Notes: generated by a model from the letters alone, not told the origin. DNA of 64,000 nt from Bacillus sp. NTK034 (GCF_017303275.1 NZ_JAFKOJ010000007.1:124001-188000), one strand, 5' to 3'. Positions 43,690-52,624 are shown, counted from the stretch's first letter. Program-made: numbers and translations.

Positions 43690-45081
43690 ATGACGAAGGC
43701 AAATAATATTCTAATCAGTGGAAACGAATGCTGCGGTACAAATGTTAGCTTATCAACTCAAAGTATTACGTTAAATAATGAAACAAGTAAACTACCTGTT
43801 GCGGTTATAGGAGGTGGGCCTGTAGGCTTGGCAGCTGCAGCCCATTTAGCAAAAAATAGGATTCCCTTTATCCTTATAGAAGCTGGTTCACAAATAGGTG
43901 CAAATATTTTAACTTGGGGCCATGTACGCTTATTCTCACCTTGGCAATACAATGTTGATAAAGTTGCTAAGGACTTATTGAATGCCAGTGGTTGGATTCA
44001 TCCGGGATTAGAAAGTTTGCCGACTGGGCAGGAGCTGGTGGAACAGTATTTGCAGCCATTGGCTATGGTACCTGAAATTAAACCATTCGTTCATCTCAAT
44101 ACTAAAGTTTTATCGATTGGCAGAAAAGATATGGATAAAATGAAAACAGCAAATCGGGAAAGTGTCCCATTTATCATCCATACTGAAAGTAATACAGAGT
44201 ACAAAACATTTGAAGCCAAGGCAGTGATAGATGCTACGGGGACATGGGGAAACCCCAACCCTGTCGTCTCAAGTGGTGTATGGCTCACTGAAGAAAAATC
44301 TCTCAAGGAAAAAATATTCTATGGAATACCAGATATTCTTGGGAAGGAACAGCAACGTTATGCAAATAAACGAATAGCTGTTGTTGGAGGTGGCCATTCA
44401 GCCATAAACGCTTTATTGGATTTAGCCAAATTGAAAGAATCCTATCCTGAAACGGAGATCATATGGATTATGAGAAGGCAGCGTGTTGAGGATGCCTATG
44501 GCGGTGAAGAGAAGGATGCTCTTGAAGCTCGCGGCCTTCTCGGAAGCAGGATTCACAATCTGGTAGATAATCAGCAAGTGAAGGTCATTACTCCATTCCG
44601 AATCCAATTGGTCAAAAAGATAGAAGAGGGAATCGAGTTAATAGGCAGCCAAAATGGCAAGCAGAGAAGCCTTGAGGGGATCGACGAAATGATTGTTAAT
44701 ACAGGAAGCCGTCCGGATTTTTTAATCATAAATGAACTGCGTACCTCCATCGATTCTGCAACTGAGAGTGTAAAAGCTTTAGCACCGTTAATCGATCCAA
44801 ATATTCATAGCTGCGGAACTGTTCGTCCTCATGGAGAGAAGGAATTAAGACAGCCTGAGAAAGATTTTTATATTGTAGGTGCAAAAAGCTATGGGCGTGC
44901 TCCAACCTTCTTAATGGCAACAGGATATGAACAAGTTAGGTCAGTTGTGGCTTATTTAAGTGGTGACTTGGCAGCTGCTGAAAAAGTGGAGTTAGACTTA
45001 CCAGAAACAGGTGTCTGCAGCGTCAATCTTAATAGTAAAACTTCCTCCTGTGACGAACCTGCGTCTTCTTGCTGCAATTAA
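43690..45081 (+). CDS. Cys-tailed NAD(P)/FAD flavoprotein of the arsenical operon
   Basis: 463 residues. The FAD motif is VIGGGPVGLAAAAHL at about 38-52, and the second dinucleotide site VVGGGHSAINALLDL near 229. The N-terminal tail has NECCGTN and the C-terminus SCDEPASSCCN, each with vicinal Cys suited to binding trivalent arsenic. The same class appears in other arsenic islands as an unnamed flavoprotein. It follows the first flavoprotein by 105 bases with its own ribosome site (AGAGGAG). It may shuttle electrons or carry a bound arsenical to the oxidase or exporter; that is inference. Confidence 0.8.
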   Translation: MTKANNILISGNECCGTNVSLSTQSITLNNETSKLPVAVIGGGPVGLAAAAHLAKNRIPFILIEAGSQIGANILTWGHVRLFSPWQYNVDKVAKDLLNASGWIHPGLESLPTGQELVEQYLQPLAMVPEIKPFVHLNTKVLSIGRKDMDKMKTANRESVPFIIHTESNTEYKTFEAKAVIDATGTWGNPNPVVSSGVWLTEEKSLKEKIFYGIPDILGKEQQRYANKRIAVVGGGHSAINALLDLAKLKESYPETEIIWIMRRQRVEDAYGGEEKDALEARGLLGSRIHNLVDNQQVKVITPFRIQLVKKIEEGIELIGSQNGKQRSLEGIDEMIVNTGSRPDFLIINELRTSIDSATESVKALAPLIDPNIHSCGTVRPHGEKELRQPEKDFYIVGAKSYGRAPTFLMATGYEQVRSVVAYLSGDLAAAEKVELDLPETGVCSVNLNSKTSSCDEPASSCCN

Positions 45082-45143
45082 TAATAATCTTATTAAAGGG
45101 GAAGCCTGCGCTTCCCCTAAAAACGAATCTAAAGGTGATGCAA

Positions 45144-45353
45144 ATGACAATTAATCATGCCGGAACGCTCAAAAAAGAATATTTTATTTCTTATATGAAT
45201 TTAATTATGAATGCTTTTGGATGTTCACTTGACGAAGCTAAAGAAAGAACCTTCGAACGGCTGTTTCGCTTAAAGGAAAATGACATGGGTCAGGAAACCT
45301 TTACACAATTTCTCTTGGCTTATCAAGAATTAATGACCCAATCTAATGATTAA
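45144..45353 (+). CDS. Small hypothetical protein (69 residues)
   Basis: MTINHAGTLKKEYFISYMNLIMNAFGCSLDEAKERTFERLFRL..., all helical, with one Cys. A hairpin AGGGGAAGC/GCTTCCCCT lies upstream (45098-45119). The start at 45144 is spaced from AAAGGTG; the ATG at 45138 is too close. It sits between the flavoprotein and the MFS gene and is probably cotranscribed. No family recognised. Confidence 0.6.
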   Translation: MTINHAGTLKKEYFISYMNLIMNAFGCSLDEAKERTFERLFRLKENDMGQETFTQFLLAYQELMTQSND

Positions 45354-45385
45354 AGAATTTATTATATCTTCCGAGAGGATGAACC

Positions 45386-46645
45386 ATGGTGACTATTAAA
45401 GATAAAATGTCTTCAAATCCTATTATAATAGTCGCCTTAGTCACAGCTTTAAGTCTCTTAGGAGATTCCATGCTGTACATTGCCTTGCCTATCTATTGGG
45501 AAACTGCAGGCATTGAATCAATTTGGCAAGTTGGTGTGCTACTTTCTATAAATCGCTTCATAAGATTGCCTTTTAATCCTTTGGTTGGTTGGATGTATAA
45601 ACGTATTTCATTGAAGACTGGACTGATAATAGCTGTTCTATTAGGCGGATTTACTACGATAGGTTATGGTGTTTTTGAAGGTTTTATCGCCTGGGTAATC
45701 CTGCGTGCAGTATGGGGGATTGCTTGGTCATTTTTTCGAATCGGCGGATTATCGGTTGTTGCCCTATATTCTGATAACAATAAGCGGGGAAGTTCCATGG
45801 GGCTATATAATGGACTCTACCGAACAGGAAGTCTAGTGGGTATGCTGATTGGCGGTTTGTTAGTTCCGATCATTGGCTTAAGCACGGTTTCAGTTGGGTT
45901 TGGTATTTTGACCCTATTGGGCCTCCCTTTAATTTTGAAATCTAATTTTACTCAGGATAATGAGACTTCTGAAGAGAAAGGTGACATCAATAAAAGTAAG
46001 CCTTTCATTGGCAAGACAGGGTATAAAGTATCCATCATCGTTTCAGGTTTTCTCATTGCTATGTTATATCAAGGAATACTAACATCCACTCTGAGTCCCA
46101 TGATTGAACATTTTTACGGAGAGCATATTTCAATATTGAGTGTGGTTATTAGTGTAACGTTATTATCAGGCATAATCCAAGCAGTTAGATGGGCTTGGGA
46201 GCCTTTCCTGGGAAGGACTGTTGGGCAATGGTCTGATGGCTCTCGAGGAAGGTTGCCAATTTTTATTGTTTCCTTAATTTTTGCAGGGGTTGTCTTTGGA
46301 ATGATATCTATTAGACTTCCGTTAGGAATATGGATAGTCATTACTCTTTTAGTGATGGCTGGAGCTACAATTTTAACTACCCTACTGGACACGATTGCAC
46401 TGGACACAGCAAAGACTGCAAACGTGGTTTCTTTCCTTACCATATACTCCATCTCTCAAGATGTAGGGGCTGCTTTAGGACCAGCACTTAGTTTCATTTT
46501 AATACAGTTAGAGGCTGGTTTTAACTTTATATATTGGGGTGGTGCAGTAACACTCCTTATTTTGGCTATTATATGGTCAGTTTTAGCAAAAAGGTTAAAT
46601 ACATTAATCAATAGCCATAATAAAGGGTTTAACAAAGCTTATTAA
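45386..46645 (+). CDS. MFS transporter of the arsenical operon
   Basis: 419 residues with 12 predicted membrane helices. Typical major-facilitator loops are NPLVGWMYKRISLKTG between helices 2 and 3 and EPFLGRTVGQWSDGSRGRLP between 8 and 9. It is a likely exporter of an organoarsenical or its acetylated or oxidised product, since arsN1 follows. MFS arsenic exporters (ArsJ, ArsK) are known in ars operons; this one cannot be assigned to either by eye. Ribosome site GAGAGGATG before ATG. Confidence 0.8.
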   Translation: MVTIKDKMSSNPIIIVALVTALSLLGDSMLYIALPIYWETAGIESIWQVGVLLSINRFIRLPFNPLVGWMYKRISLKTGLIIAVLLGGFTTIGYGVFEGFIAWVILRAVWGIAWSFFRIGGLSVVALYSDNNKRGSSMGLYNGLYRTGSLVGMLIGGLLVPIIGLSTVSVGFGILTLLGLPLILKSNFTQDNETSEEKGDINKSKPFIGKTGYKVSIIVSGFLIAMLYQGILTSTLSPMIEHFYGEHISILSVVISVTLLSGIIQAVRWAWEPFLGRTVGQWSDGSRGRLPIFIVSLIFAGVVFGMISIRLPLGIWIVITLLVMAGATILTTLLDTIALDTAKTANVVSFLTIYSISQDVGAALGPALSFILIQLEAGFNFIYWGGAVTLLILAIIWSVLAKRLNTLINSHNKGFNKAY

Positions 46646-46704
46646 AGGTCGTATTGTATATATACTTGAAAACAAGATTAATCGGGACGAGTGGAGGAAC
46701 TTTA

Positions 46705-47202
46705 ATGATAAGTGAAGCAGTTGTTCGCGGAGCCAGGGAGTCAGATTTAAAAGCTATACTGGCTATATATAATCAAGGAATAGAAGATCGGATTGCAACG
46801 TTAGAAACAGAGATAAAAGATTCTTCATATATGAAAGAATGGTTCAAGCATCATAAAGATAGATTTAGTGTAGTGGTTGCAGAAGAGGGAAGAAACATAA
46901 TTGGCTGGGCATCCTTAAATCCATATAACAATCGTAGTGCATATAATGGGGTTGCAGATATCTCAGTTTATATCTCCAGGGAATCCAGAGGCAAAGGCGT
47001 AGGAGGAAAACTTCTTTCCACTTTGGAAGCCAAAGCTAGAGAAAATAACTTTCACAAATTAGTTTTATTTACTTTCCCTTTTAACGGATTAGGGCAAGGG
47101 CTTTATAAAAAAATGGGTTTTCGAGAAGTGGGTATTTTTCAAAACCAAGGTGTTTTAGATGGAAAATTTGTTGATGTAATGGCAATGGAAAAACTTCTTT
47201 AA
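46705..47202 (+). CDS. arsN1: ArsN1-type arsinothricin N-acetyltransferase (GNAT)
   Basis: 165 residues. The opening AILAIYNQGIEDRIATLETE is the signature of the ArsN1 branch of phosphinothricin/arsinothricin acetyltransferases. The acetyl-CoA loop is SRESRGKGVGGKLL, followed by FPFNGLGQGLYKKMGFREVGIF. The enzyme acetylates the amino group of arsinothricin, a natural arsenic antibiotic. Start ATG 46705 follows GTGGAGGAAC. Last gene of the MarR operon. This assignment makes the operon an organoarsenical resistance module rather than a general one. Confidence 0.8.
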   Translation: MISEAVVRGARESDLKAILAIYNQGIEDRIATLETEIKDSSYMKEWFKHHKDRFSVVVAEEGRNIIGWASLNPYNNRSAYNGVADISVYISRESRGKGVGGKLLSTLEAKARENNFHKLVLFTFPFNGLGQGLYKKMGFREVGIFQNQGVLDGKFVDVMAMEKLL

Positions 47203-47540
47203 TTTATAATGGCAATTTGTTAATAAAAGATGCAGCAAATATTTTAAGGGGTTCCCTTTAAGGGGTTTTACCTAAAATAACAAGGAAAATAATAGCAGAG
47301 CATTTCGTAATTGGCGAGGTGGTCTTTTTGTTGATAGGTAGTCTATTGTTAAATACGTTTATATAAAACCCCACTAATTTTAGTAGGAAAAGATTGTGCA
47401 AGGTTTATGTACACATCTTATAATCCGATTTTTATTGCAACTATCGATGTTAAAATGGAGTAGATTTTTAACTGAAAATGAGTTTAAATTTCAAAATTGA
47501 TTTCCTATAGAGGTACAATTAATAAAAAGGAGTGATAATT
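47203..47540. other. Intergenic region after arsN1
   Basis: AT-rich and without a convincing gene. It contains a short direct repeat (AAGGGGTT, 47247-47276) and a possible -10 TATAAT at 47419-47424 with a poor -35 (TTGTGC, spacer 19). Nothing else seen. Confidence 0.4.
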
Positions 47541-47741
47541 GTGGTAATTCAAGAAAACATGTCCTCAAAGGCAATTGTTGAAGTCTGGGAACAAACAACA
47601 GATACTTTTAACAAATACAACATCCCGATCTCTGATGAAACATTGGAGACATTAGTAAACGAGTCTACTCTTTCTGTAATCCTGAAGGAATTAAACGCTG
47701 TTGTAGGTAGTTCAAGTGCAACTTGTATAGATGGTGGCTGA
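47541..47741 (+). CDS. Small ScdA_N/DUF542-like protein
   Basis: 66 residues, GTG start 8 bases after AAGGAG. The layout IVEVWEQTTDTFNKYNIPIS...LETLVNESTLSVILKELN follows the ScdA_N (DUF542) pattern 'i-v-x-x-x-p-x-t-x-x-F-x-k-y-g-I ... t-L-x-x-a-x-x-x-x-x-l-x-x-v-l-x-x-L-n', but lacks the Cys-Cys after 'I-D'. Instead it ends SSSATCIDGG with one Cys. In ScdA/RIC that domain helps repair iron-sulfur centres. Here it may be an arsenic-stress protein; similarity was judged by eye and is weak. Confidence 0.45.
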   Translation: MVIQENMSSKAIVEVWEQTTDTFNKYNIPISDETLETLVNESTLSVILKELNAVVGSSSATCIDGG

Positions 47742-47794
47742 CAAATGCCTTCTAAAAAGGAGTAGGCTACTTCTTAAACCAATATTGAATATTA

Positions 47795-47824
47795 AAAGAG
47801 CATCGACAGGGATGCTCTTTTTTT
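47795..47824. terminator. Bidirectional-type terminator
   Basis: AAAGAGCATC / GATGCTCTTT (10 bp) followed by further T. Lies between the small gene ending at 47741 and the convergent exporter gene. Confidence 0.8.
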
Positions 47825-47957
47825 GCTGAAATTACAACTGTGTTACCCGATATTTTCCTTGCTAAAATTGTTGTTAAATTGGGTGTTTTTTTATTAAAAC
47901 TCCCCCTAAAGAGAACCTGATACTAATTTCAGGCGGTTTTTAAAAAGACATATAAAA

Positions 47958-48929
47958 TTAAGGTGATCCTTTACGTAAAAGTATATTTGGTACTAAACGA
48001 ATATAAATTAGTTCACCTGCAAGTTCAACAATTGTTTGAGTCACAATTATTGCTGCTACTAATGTGCTTAAATTATCTGGTAAGGCTAAAGCAAGAGGAA
48101 GAACTACAAGTGAATTACGTGTTGTTCCACTAAAAATGAGTGCACGCCCTGAACCAATATCAAGCTTGAACCACTTTGCGATAATCCTAGAAATGATAGG
48201 CATAATAATCATAAAAGCAATATATATAGGAATTACACTAATAATTAGGTCAATATATGTTGATAATTTACCTATTTGAGACGATACAACAACAAAAAGA
48301 GTAAGAGCCATGAATGGAACGGGAAGCCATGCTGATTTATCTATTATTTTATTTCCAACAAGTGATTTTTTTGCATATATCTGTAGGACAATAGCAAGTC
48401 CTAAAGGGATAACGATAAGACCAAAAAATGATTCAAGGAATGGACCTGGGTTTACTATTTCTGCTGCATCATCTCCAATAAACAATAGTAAATACAAAGG
48501 TAGTAGTAGCATTTGAGTTATGAAGAGAATAGGCGTAGAAATAAGAATAAGCTTTTCATTACCACGCCCTAGAGCTGTAAAAACAATCACATAATCAATA
48601 CAAGGTGTAAGTAAAACTAAATAAACCCCTAGTAATAACGGTGGATATTCGGGTAATAACTTTGATAGAAGCCACACCACAATAGGAACTGCAATATAGT
48701 TAACCGTTAATAAAGCCCAAATAAAACGACGATTAGCAAACGACTCTTTTAAAGAAGTAAAAGGAATCTGCGAAAACATGCTATACATTAAAATAGCAAT
48801 GACTAAAGAAATTGTTGCATCTAATTGTGATCCGAAATCAGGAACTATTAATCCAAATCCAGCTGCTATCATTAGTACAATGACATATAGCCAAACTTGA
48901 TTGTTTTCTAATTGTTCTCTAGAAATCAT
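47958..48929 (-). CDS. Arsenic resistance permease (BASS/ACR3-like)
   Basis: 323 residues, about ten membrane helices. The core TPCIDYVIVFTALGRGNEKL carries the Cys position that binds As(III) in ACR3-type carriers, and a later helix has the ALIFSGTTRNSLVVLPLALALP signature of bile acid/ACR3 transporters. It would export arsenite or a related oxyanion at the membrane. Good ribosome site (AAGGAGCAACC) before ATG. It is alone on the minus strand between the ScdA_N-like gene and the MerR-controlled remnant. Confidence 0.8.
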   Translation of the reverse strand: MISREQLENNQVWLYVIVLMIAAGFGLIVPDFGSQLDATISLVIAILMYSMFSQIPFTSLKESFANRRFIWALLTVNYIAVPIVVWLLSKLLPEYPPLLLGVYLVLLTPCIDYVIVFTALGRGNEKLILISTPILFITQMLLLPLYLLLFIGDDAAEIVNPGPFLESFFGLIVIPLGLAIVLQIYAKKSLVGNKIIDKSAWLPVPFMALTLFVVVSSQIGKLSTYIDLIISVIPIYIAFMIIMPIISRIIAKWFKLDIGSGRALIFSGTTRNSLVVLPLALALPDNLSTLVAAIIVTQTIVELAGELIYIRLVPNILLRKGSP

Positions 48930-49084
48930 GATTTGGTTGCTCCTTTTTATTGTCTCCTAAACAAACTTTCTGCATTGTTGTTAATAAGAGGCTTATGTAA
49001 TAAGTGATAGTTAAGAAAATATTTAATTTGGACAGGAACTTTTACTTAATATTATCATAATTATTATTTGGTTTATTCTAAAAA

Positions 49085-49110
49085 CCCCTAAACCGACAAG
49101 GTTTAGAGGG
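49085..49110 (-). terminator. Hairpin after the 49118 gene
   Basis: CCTAAACC / GGTTTAG-AGG, just downstream (minus-strand sense) of the stop at 49118. Confidence 0.6.
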
Positions 49111-49117
49111 AGAGGGA

Positions 49118-49450
49118 TTAAGGTAAGTGAAATTCTTTTTTTAGTAGATTTTTGACTTCTTTACTTCCTGTTAGTTCTAATCTTATCGAGTCTGCTTCTC
49201 CACTTACATAAAGTGAGAACCTAATAAATGGACAGCATCGATTCTCATAAGAAATCCATTCAGCAATTCTTAATAGCAACGACGATTGATTGGGATAAAT
49301 AAAAGTATATCCAAAAGGAATTTCCTCAACTGAGCGATTTTCGGTCAACTCTCTTCGTAGCTCAACATAATGATTCCTTTCTTCTGCATTATAGGATCCA
49401 ATATTGCAAACTACATTTGATAACCTTTTGCAACAATTACATTCAGCCAT
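49118..49450 (-). CDS. Cys-rich hypothetical protein of the MerR-controlled module
   Basis: 110 residues. Starts MAECNCCKRLSNVVCNIG and has ENRCCPFIRFSLYV in the centre, giving CNCC and RCCP motifs suited to metal or thiol chemistry. Proteins of this kind accompany mercury and metal operons in Firmicutes, but no biochemical role is known to me. Ribosome site GGAGGTC. It lies downstream of the MerT-like remnant in the same direction and shares its MerR-type promoter. Confidence 0.6.
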   Translation of the reverse strand: MAECNCCKRLSNVVCNIGSYNAEERNHYVELRRELTENRSVEEIPFGYTFIYPNQSSLLLRIAEWISYENRCCPFIRFSLYVSGEADSIRLELTGSKEVKNLLKKEFHLP

Positions 49451-49523
49451 ATTATTAAGACCTCCATTATGAAATTATCTATGCTTACATGATCCTGAAT
49501 TATAATTACATCCTGTATTTGTA

Positions 49524-49705
49524 CTACACGCACCGATCTTTTAAAATATAAAAACAGCTAAGGACAAAGCGGTTAGTAAGAATCCCTAATTCGAAAAAAA
49601 CCAAACCGATTCCTAATACCCCAGTTAATCCAACTAAAAGGAAAGGGAACGCACAACAAAGTGCACATAACTCAATGATCCCAAAGCCTGCAAATATATT
49701 TTCAA
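49524..49705 (-). pseudogene. MerT-like small membrane protein, frameshifted at its start
   Basis: A TTG start (49705-49703) lies 5 bases after AAAGGTGGAG, but its frame fails within 20 codons. One more A in the AAAA run gives MKNIFAGFGIIELCALCCAFP..., about 64 residues with two membrane helices and the paired cysteines CALCC in the first, as in MerT-type metal uptake proteins. The second frame itself has no start codon. This is either a one-base sequencing error or real decay. Its promoter is the MerR-type element at 49734-49764. Confidence 0.5.
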
Positions 49706-49733
49706 AGAAACTCCACCTTTAATATTTGTTTAA

Positions 49734-49764
49734 AGTGTAATACTTAAAGTAAACTTTAAGTCAA
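49734..49764 (-). promoter_or_regulatory. MerR-type promoter and operator
   Basis: On the minus strand, -35 TTGACT (49759-49764) and -10 TACACT (49734-49739) are 19 bp apart, the over-long spacer that MerR-family activators correct. The perfect dyad ACTTAAAGTAAACTTTAAGT (49742-49761) fills the spacer. It is placed between the divergent merR-like and MerT-like genes, the classical layout. Confidence 0.75.
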
Positions 49765-49778
49765 GAGGTGATATTTAG

Positions 49779-50179
49779 ATGGGTTCTTTTTTTCAATTGG
49801 AGAGTTAGCAAAAAAAGCTAATGTTAGTCCTTCTGCTATTCGTTTTTATGAATCAATAGGAATAATGCCAATACCTACAAGGGTAAGTGGACAGAGACGC
49901 TATACAATAGATGTTTTGCACCAACTAAAGTTTATAAAAACTGCTCAGTTAGCAGGTTTTAGTATTCAAGAAATAACCGTACTTTTGGAGGGATTCGATA
50001 GCAAGGATACTCCATCTGAAAGGTGGGAACAAATGGCGTTTACCAAGTGTGTTGATTTAGAAAAACAAAAGAAGCATATTGAAGAAATGTTAGAAGTTTT
50101 AAATAATGGTTTAAAGTGCAAATGTCAAACCTGGTCAGAATGTTTCACTAAGGTTAATTCAAACGCTACTTGTAGTTAA
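49779..50179 (+). pseudogene. MerR-family metal regulator, frameshifted in a T run
   Basis: ATG 49779 follows AAGAGGTGAT but the frame breaks at seven T (49787-49793). With eight T it reads MGSFFSIGELAKKANVSPSAIRFYESIG and continues in the open frame to 50179, a full MerR protein of about 133 residues. The C-terminus has KCVDLEKQ..., LKCKC and SECF, so three metal-binding positions (C ... CxC-x5-C) are kept. The target is the dyad at 49742. A T-run error in the sequence is as likely as a true mutation, because the rest of the protein is undamaged. Confidence 0.7.
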
Positions 50180-50199
50180 AAAAATTTAATAACTTTATT

Positions 50200-50231
50200 A
50201 TAACCCCGTCATAAAATTATAACGGGGTTAT
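50200..50231. terminator. Hairpin after the MerR-like gene
   Basis: ATAACCCCGT / ACGGGGTTAT, a 10-bp stem without a T tract. Probably a weak terminator. Confidence 0.5.
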
Positions 50232-50373
50232 GCACGTTTAAGGTTTAAAATTAAATAACTGTATTGGAACTTTATAGCCCTTTGTTTACTAATCAGTTAG
50301 AGGGTCACCACTAATAATTTAACTTAAAAAAAGCAAACTATAAGTAAAGGTTTTGCAAATAAGAAAAAAAGCA

Positions 50374-50401
50374 TTTACTTATATAAGTGAATTATTATAT
50401 A
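50374..50401 (+). promoter_or_regulatory. Promoter/operator of arsRBC
   Basis: -35 TTTACT (50374-50379), 16 bp, -10 TATATA (50396-50401). A perfect palindrome ACTTATATAAGT (50377-50388) overlaps the -35 and spacer. A related palindrome recurs before arsD at 52579. Confidence 0.65.
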
Positions 50402-50431
50402 CTGATATCGAAAGTCGGAGGTGAACACAGG

Positions 50432-50776
50432 ATGAAAGTTTCTACAGTTGAAATCGATAAAGCAGCAACCATCTTAAAATTATTAGGCGATAAGACACGA
50501 CTAACTATGGTGAAAATTCTAGACAACAACGATTGTTGCGTATGTGAATTTGTGGAGATATTTAAAATGAGCCAGCCTGCCATCAGCCAGCATATTCGGA
50601 AGTTAAAAGATGCAGGCGTGGTAAGGGAAGCCAGGAGAGGTCAATGGATTATTTATTCACTGAATAAGGACAGTGACTACTATCCAATGGTGCATAACCT
50701 GCTGGATCACCTTCCAAGCCAGGATTATAAACTAACAGAACTGGAAGAACAGGGACTAAGAATTTCTTGTGAGTAA
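50432..50776 (+). CDS. arsR: ArsR-family arsenite-responsive repressor
   Basis: 114 residues. The metal site in the DNA-binding helix region is DCCVCEF, a variant of the ELCVCDL motif, followed by the winged helix [32 protein letters not shown]. Binding of As(III) to these Cys releases the operator at 50377. Start ATG 50432 (about 15 bases after the GGAGGTG). First gene of arsR-arsB-arsC. Confidence 0.9.
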   Translation: MKVSTVEIDKAATILKLLGDKTRLTMVKILDNNDCCVCEFVEIFKMSQPAISQHIRKLKDAGVVREARRGQWIIYSLNKDSDYYPMVHNLLDHLPSQDYKLTELEEQGLRISCE

Positions 50777-50790
50777 GAGGGGGTATCACA

Positions 50791-52086
50791 TTGACTCAAA
50801 TTGTATTAGCATCGGTGATATTTTTGATCACCCTCATATTAGTAATATGGCAGCCTAAAGGTTTATCAATCGGATGGTCTGCCTGTGGAGGCGCTATTCT
50901 TGCCTTACTTGTGGGAGTAGTTGACTTCAATGATGTGATAGATGTTACATCGATTGTCTGGAATGCAACGCTTGCTTTCATTGCCATCATTATCATTTCA
51001 CTTATTTTAGATGAGATTGGATTTTTTGAATGGGCAGCTCTCCATATGGCAAGAGCTGCAAAAGGAAACGGAGTAAGGATGTTCGTGTATGTTTCCATAT
51101 TGGGAGCTTTGGTTGCGGCATTCTTCGCGAATGATGGAGCAGCATTGATTCTGACGCCAATTGTTCTTGCGATGGTAAGAAACTTGAAATTTGAAGAAAA
51201 AATGGTTTTTCCATTTATCATTGCGAGCGGATTTATTGCCGATACGACATCACTGCCTTTGGTTGTCAGCAACCTTGTTAATATCGTTTCGGCTGACTTT
51301 TTTGGAATCGGGTTTGTGGAATTTGCATCCAGAATGATTATTCCAAACTTCTTTTCACTAGCAGCAAGCATCACCGTCTTATACTTATACTTTAGAAAAA
51401 GCATACCGAAGAATTATGATTTATCACATTTGAAAAAACCAGCTGAGGCGGTTCGTGACAGCAAAATGTTCCGTTTGTCCTGGCTTGTGTTAGGAATCCT
51501 ATTAATCGGCTATTTTGCAAGTGAATTTATTGGCGTTCCAGTTTCCATTATTGCAGGAATTGTAGCGATTTTCTTCCTGCTAATGGCGCGCAGAAGCCCA
51601 GCAGTTAATACGCGTACCGTTATCAAAGGCGCACCTTGGGCCATTGTGTTCTTCTCCATCGGAATGTATGTAGTGGTTTACGGGCTGAGAAACGTAGGTC
51701 TTACTAATGTGTTGGCTGATTTAATTCAAATGACAGCTGACCAGGGATTATTTGCGGCAACCATCGGTATGGGATTCATTGCGGCCATTCTTTCATCTGT
51801 GATGAATAATATGCCAACCGTTATGATTGACGCACTGGCTATTGCTGACACCAATACTAGCGGTGTGATCCGAGAAGCACTCATTTATGCGAATGTCATT
51901 GGATCTGATTTAGGTCCGAAGATTACACCGATTGGTTCCCTTGCAACCTTACTATGGCTTCATGTGTTGTCTTTAAAGGGAGTTAAAATCTCCTGGGGTA
52001 CTTACTTTAAAACTGGCATTATATTAACCATTCCAACATTGTTCATTACATTGGTTGGTCTATATATTTGGTTACTGATCATTTAA
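50791..52086 (+). CDS. arsB: ArsB arsenite efflux permease
   Basis: 431 residues, the usual ArsB length, 12 membrane helices. Conserved ArsB blocks include [60 protein letters not shown] and [23 protein letters not shown]. Exports As(OH)3 by exchange with protons, and can be powered by ArsA, which is encoded downstream. TTG start 10 bases after AGAGGGGG. Confidence 0.95.
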   Translation: MTQIVLASVIFLITLILVIWQPKGLSIGWSACGGAILALLVGVVDFNDVIDVTSIVWNATLAFIAIIIISLILDEIGFFEWAALHMARAAKGNGVRMFVYVSILGALVAAFFANDGAALILTPIVLAMVRNLKFEEKMVFPFIIASGFIADTTSLPLVVSNLVNIVSADFFGIGFVEFASRMIIPNFFSLAASITVLYLYFRKSIPKNYDLSHLKKPAEAVRDSKMFRLSWLVLGILLIGYFASEFIGVPVSIIAGIVAIFFLLMARRSPAVNTRTVIKGAPWAIVFFSIGMYVVVYGLRNVGLTNVLADLIQMTADQGLFAATIGMGFIAAILSSVMNNMPTVMIDALAIADTNTSGVIREALIYANVIGSDLGPKITPIGSLATLLWLHVLSLKGVKISWGTYFKTGIILTIPTLFITLVGLYIWLLII

Positions 52087-52114
52087 AAAAACTTACCTAA
52101 AGGAGAATCTCAAC

Positions 52115-52534
52115 ATGACTAAAAAAACAATCTACTTTCTATGTACAGGTAACTCTTGCCGCAGCCAGATGGCTGAAGGTTGGGCAAAGCAGCATTTAGG
52201 TGATGAGTGGAATGTATATAGCGCAGGAATCGAAGCACATGGTTTGAATCCAAATGCTGTAAAGGCAATGAAAGAAGCTGGCATTGATATTTCCAATCAA
52301 ACTTCTGATATTATTGACCCTGAAATCCTTAATAATGCTGATTTAGTTGTCACACTTTGCGGAGATGCAGCTGACAAATGTCCAATGACTCCTCCTCACG
52401 TGAAACGCGAACACTGGGGATTTGATGATCCTGCAAAAGCAGAAGGAACAGATGAAGAAAAATGGGCGTTCTTCCAGCGTGTGCGTGATGAAATTGGCGA
52501 CCGCATTAAAACGTTTGCCGAAACAGGGAAGTAA
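52115..52534 (+). CDS. arsC: ArsC arsenate reductase, thioredoxin-coupled (LMW phosphatase fold)
   Basis: 139 residues. The P-loop [14 protein letters not shown] holds the nucleophilic Cys10, and [12 protein letters not shown] supplies Cys82 and Cys89 of the internal disulfide relay, as in Bacillus and Staphylococcus pI258 ArsC. It reduces arsenate to arsenite, which ArsB exports; electrons come from thioredoxin, fitting the trxB gene below. Ends at a hairpin before arsD. Confidence 0.95.
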   Translation: MTKKTIYFLCTGNSCRSQMAEGWAKQHLGDEWNVYSAGIEAHGLNPNAVKAMKEAGIDISNQTSDIIDPEILNNADLVVTLCGDAADKCPMTPPHVKREHWGFDDPAKAEGTDEEKWAFFQRVRDEIGDRIKTFAETGK

Positions 52535-52540
52535 AAGAAA

Positions 52541-52570
52541 ATAGCCAAGAGAAATCACTCTCTTGGCTAT
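52541..52570 (+). terminator. Hairpin between arsC and arsD
   Basis: ATAGCCAAGAGA / TCTCTTGGCTAT, a 12-bp perfect stem with a short loop and no T run; a partial terminator or mRNA stabiliser separating two ars transcripts. Confidence 0.6.
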
Positions 52571-52578
52571 CCTTTCAT

Positions 52579-52590
52579 CTTATATATAAG
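52579..52590 (+). promoter_or_regulatory. Second ArsR-type operator, before arsD
   Basis: CTTATATATAAG, a 12-bp palindrome with the TTATATAA core shared with the arsR operator ACTTATATAAGT. Located after the hairpin and 35 bases before the arsD ATG, so arsD-arsA-trxB can be controlled separately. Confidence 0.5.
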
Positions 52591-52624
52591 TATATGCTTA
52601 TTTAATTGTAAGGGAGCGAAAATC

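Noticed and set aside
37821..47774. GTAGGCTACTTCTT present at both ~37821 and ~47763 as a repeat pair
   Set aside because: A 14-base match is expected by chance several times in a 64-kb window, and the flanks do not match.
50796..51404. Long minus-strand frame of 202 residues inside arsB
   Set aside because: Antisense shadow of a membrane protein gene with biased codons; no start site.
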